DNA from: a bacterium
GTDB taxonomy: Bacteria; Bacteroidota; Ignavibacteria; Kapaibacteriales; UBA7675
Direction of reading: 5' to 3'
DNA length: 64,000 nt
Assembly: GCA_030430495.1 (NCBI GenBank)
Contig: JAUIKM010000015.1
Span: 1-64,000 of the forward strand
Below are positions 63,623-64,000 of the stretch, piece after piece. The notes under the pieces are model-generated. The model ran no database searches and was not told the DNA's origin. It was given only the letters and a program-made list of their open reading frames with translations. A program made the translations under genes and the position numbers. Position 1 is the stretch's first letter. Each line of letters begins with the position of its first letter.

Positions 63623-64000
63623 ATGACGCGTGCCGAAGAAAAGGGAAATCGACCGAACCCAAACCCGCCGTTTGGTGAGCCGAGTGTGCTGATACCGGCC
63701 GCAGTGATGTTTGTGCTGGGCGCCGCCCTGATTCTTGCCTGGGATTACTTCGCGCCGGGCACGGCCGCCGAGGCGTCCACGGGGCCGCTCGCGTGGATAC
63801 TTCTTGTGAGCTGCACCGCCTCCACGGTCGTGGCGCTGTACCTGTATTGCCGCCGCACCAGACTCATCCAGGAAAAGGCCCAGATCGGACGCCGGCGCAG
63901 CCAGGCGTTCCTGAATGCCATCCCCGACCTGATAATCCTCGTCGACCGGCACAATATCTGCACCGATTTCCGCGCCGCGCCCAACGCGCCGCCGGTTTTC
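63623..64000 (+). CDS. Membrane PAS-domain sensor protein, 5' part (runs off the window)
   Basis: An open frame from ATG 63623 to the last base (126 codons). It encodes a 22-residue cytoplasmic start, two transmembrane helices (IPAAVMFVLGAALILAW at about 24-40, and WILLVSCTASTVVALYLY at about 58-75) and then a helical linker into FLNAIPDLIILVDRHNICT, the beginning of a PAS domain. This is the layout of a membrane sensor histidine kinase or diguanylate cyclase; the output domain lies beyond the window. A weak AGGA precedes the start. Confidence 0.75.
   Translation, partial: MTRAEEKGNRPNPNPPFGEPSVLIPAAVMFVLGAALILAWDYFAPGTAAEASTGPLAWILLVSCTASTVVALYLYCRRTRLIQEKAQIGRRRSQAFLNAIPDLIILVDRHNICTDFRAAPNAPPVF

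Noticed and set aside
1-64000. Search for tRNA, rRNA, insertion sequences and prophage
   Set aside because: No T-loop and acceptor-stem combinations, rRNA signatures, transposase motifs or phage structural genes were found; the CI-type HTH protein alone does not make a prophage.

Overview
The window looks like chromosomal DNA of a fairly GC-rich, Gram-negative bacterium of the Bacteroidota/Chlorobi side of the FCB superphylum. The best evidence is a C-terminal type IX secretion (T9SS) sorting domain on a secreted beta-propeller protein (52839-55172), a large TPR lipoprotein resembling the T9SS/gliding factors PorW/SprE (27383-29776), a DUF2851 protein (12605-13828) and a BtuG/BtuB-like vitamin B12 uptake pair. 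A finer placement is not possible from sequence alone. The first 1.2 kb is clearly more AT-rich than the rest. No tRNA, rRNA, insertion sequence or CRISPR array was recognised.

Layout. 1-1181: an AT-rich remnant of an HExxH protein overlapped by a membrane-anchored partner, possibly a toxin tip with its immunity protein. 1329-7913: minus-strand housekeeping genes (Rossmann protein, RluA-type pseudouridine synthase, EEP lipoprotein, proline dehydrogenase, YyaL-type thioredoxin-domain protein, threonine-dehydrogenase-like SDR). 8129-13828: glycosyltransferases (one GT9, two tandem GT4), a VOC protein and DUF2851. 14648-20039: regulators and small proteins (double CI-type HTH protein, sensorless sigma-54 activator, rhodanese, J-protein, LOG, RidA, TPR-SPOR). 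20150-22944: MurG-like transferase and three overlapping small genes. 23731-29776: peroxiredoxin, J-like coiled-coil protein, M61 peptidase, PorW/SprE-like lipoprotein.

29877-40668 is a signalling island: an NtrB/NtrC-like pair, a HEAT-repeat protein, then cheR, two single-domain receivers, a CheZ-like phosphatase, cheA, cheB and an unknown acidic protein. cheW lies apart at 55714. There are no chemoreceptors or flagellar genes here, so the output could be gliding, pili or another process. 40675-50780 is mixed housekeeping: clpS, a CADD-type para-aminobenzoate synthase, a two-lipoyl E2 subunit, rplI and rpsF without ssb or rpsR between them, a DMT transporter, DUF1207, a site-2 protease, ilvE and dus.

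50797-55539 is a coherent cobalamin uptake operon: a cobalamin riboswitch on the minus strand, then a secreted protein with two BtuG-like propeller halves and a T9SS tail, then a BtuB-like TonB receptor joined by an ATGA overlap. 55714-59726 holds CheW, a HisKA_2 kinase and a receiver-PAS-kinase-receiver protein whose H-box histidine is replaced by glutamine. 60096-63035 is a tightly overlapping operon for polyprenyl-phosphoryl arabinose (phosphoribosyltransferase, DprE1, DprE2). The window ends inside a membrane PAS sensor gene.
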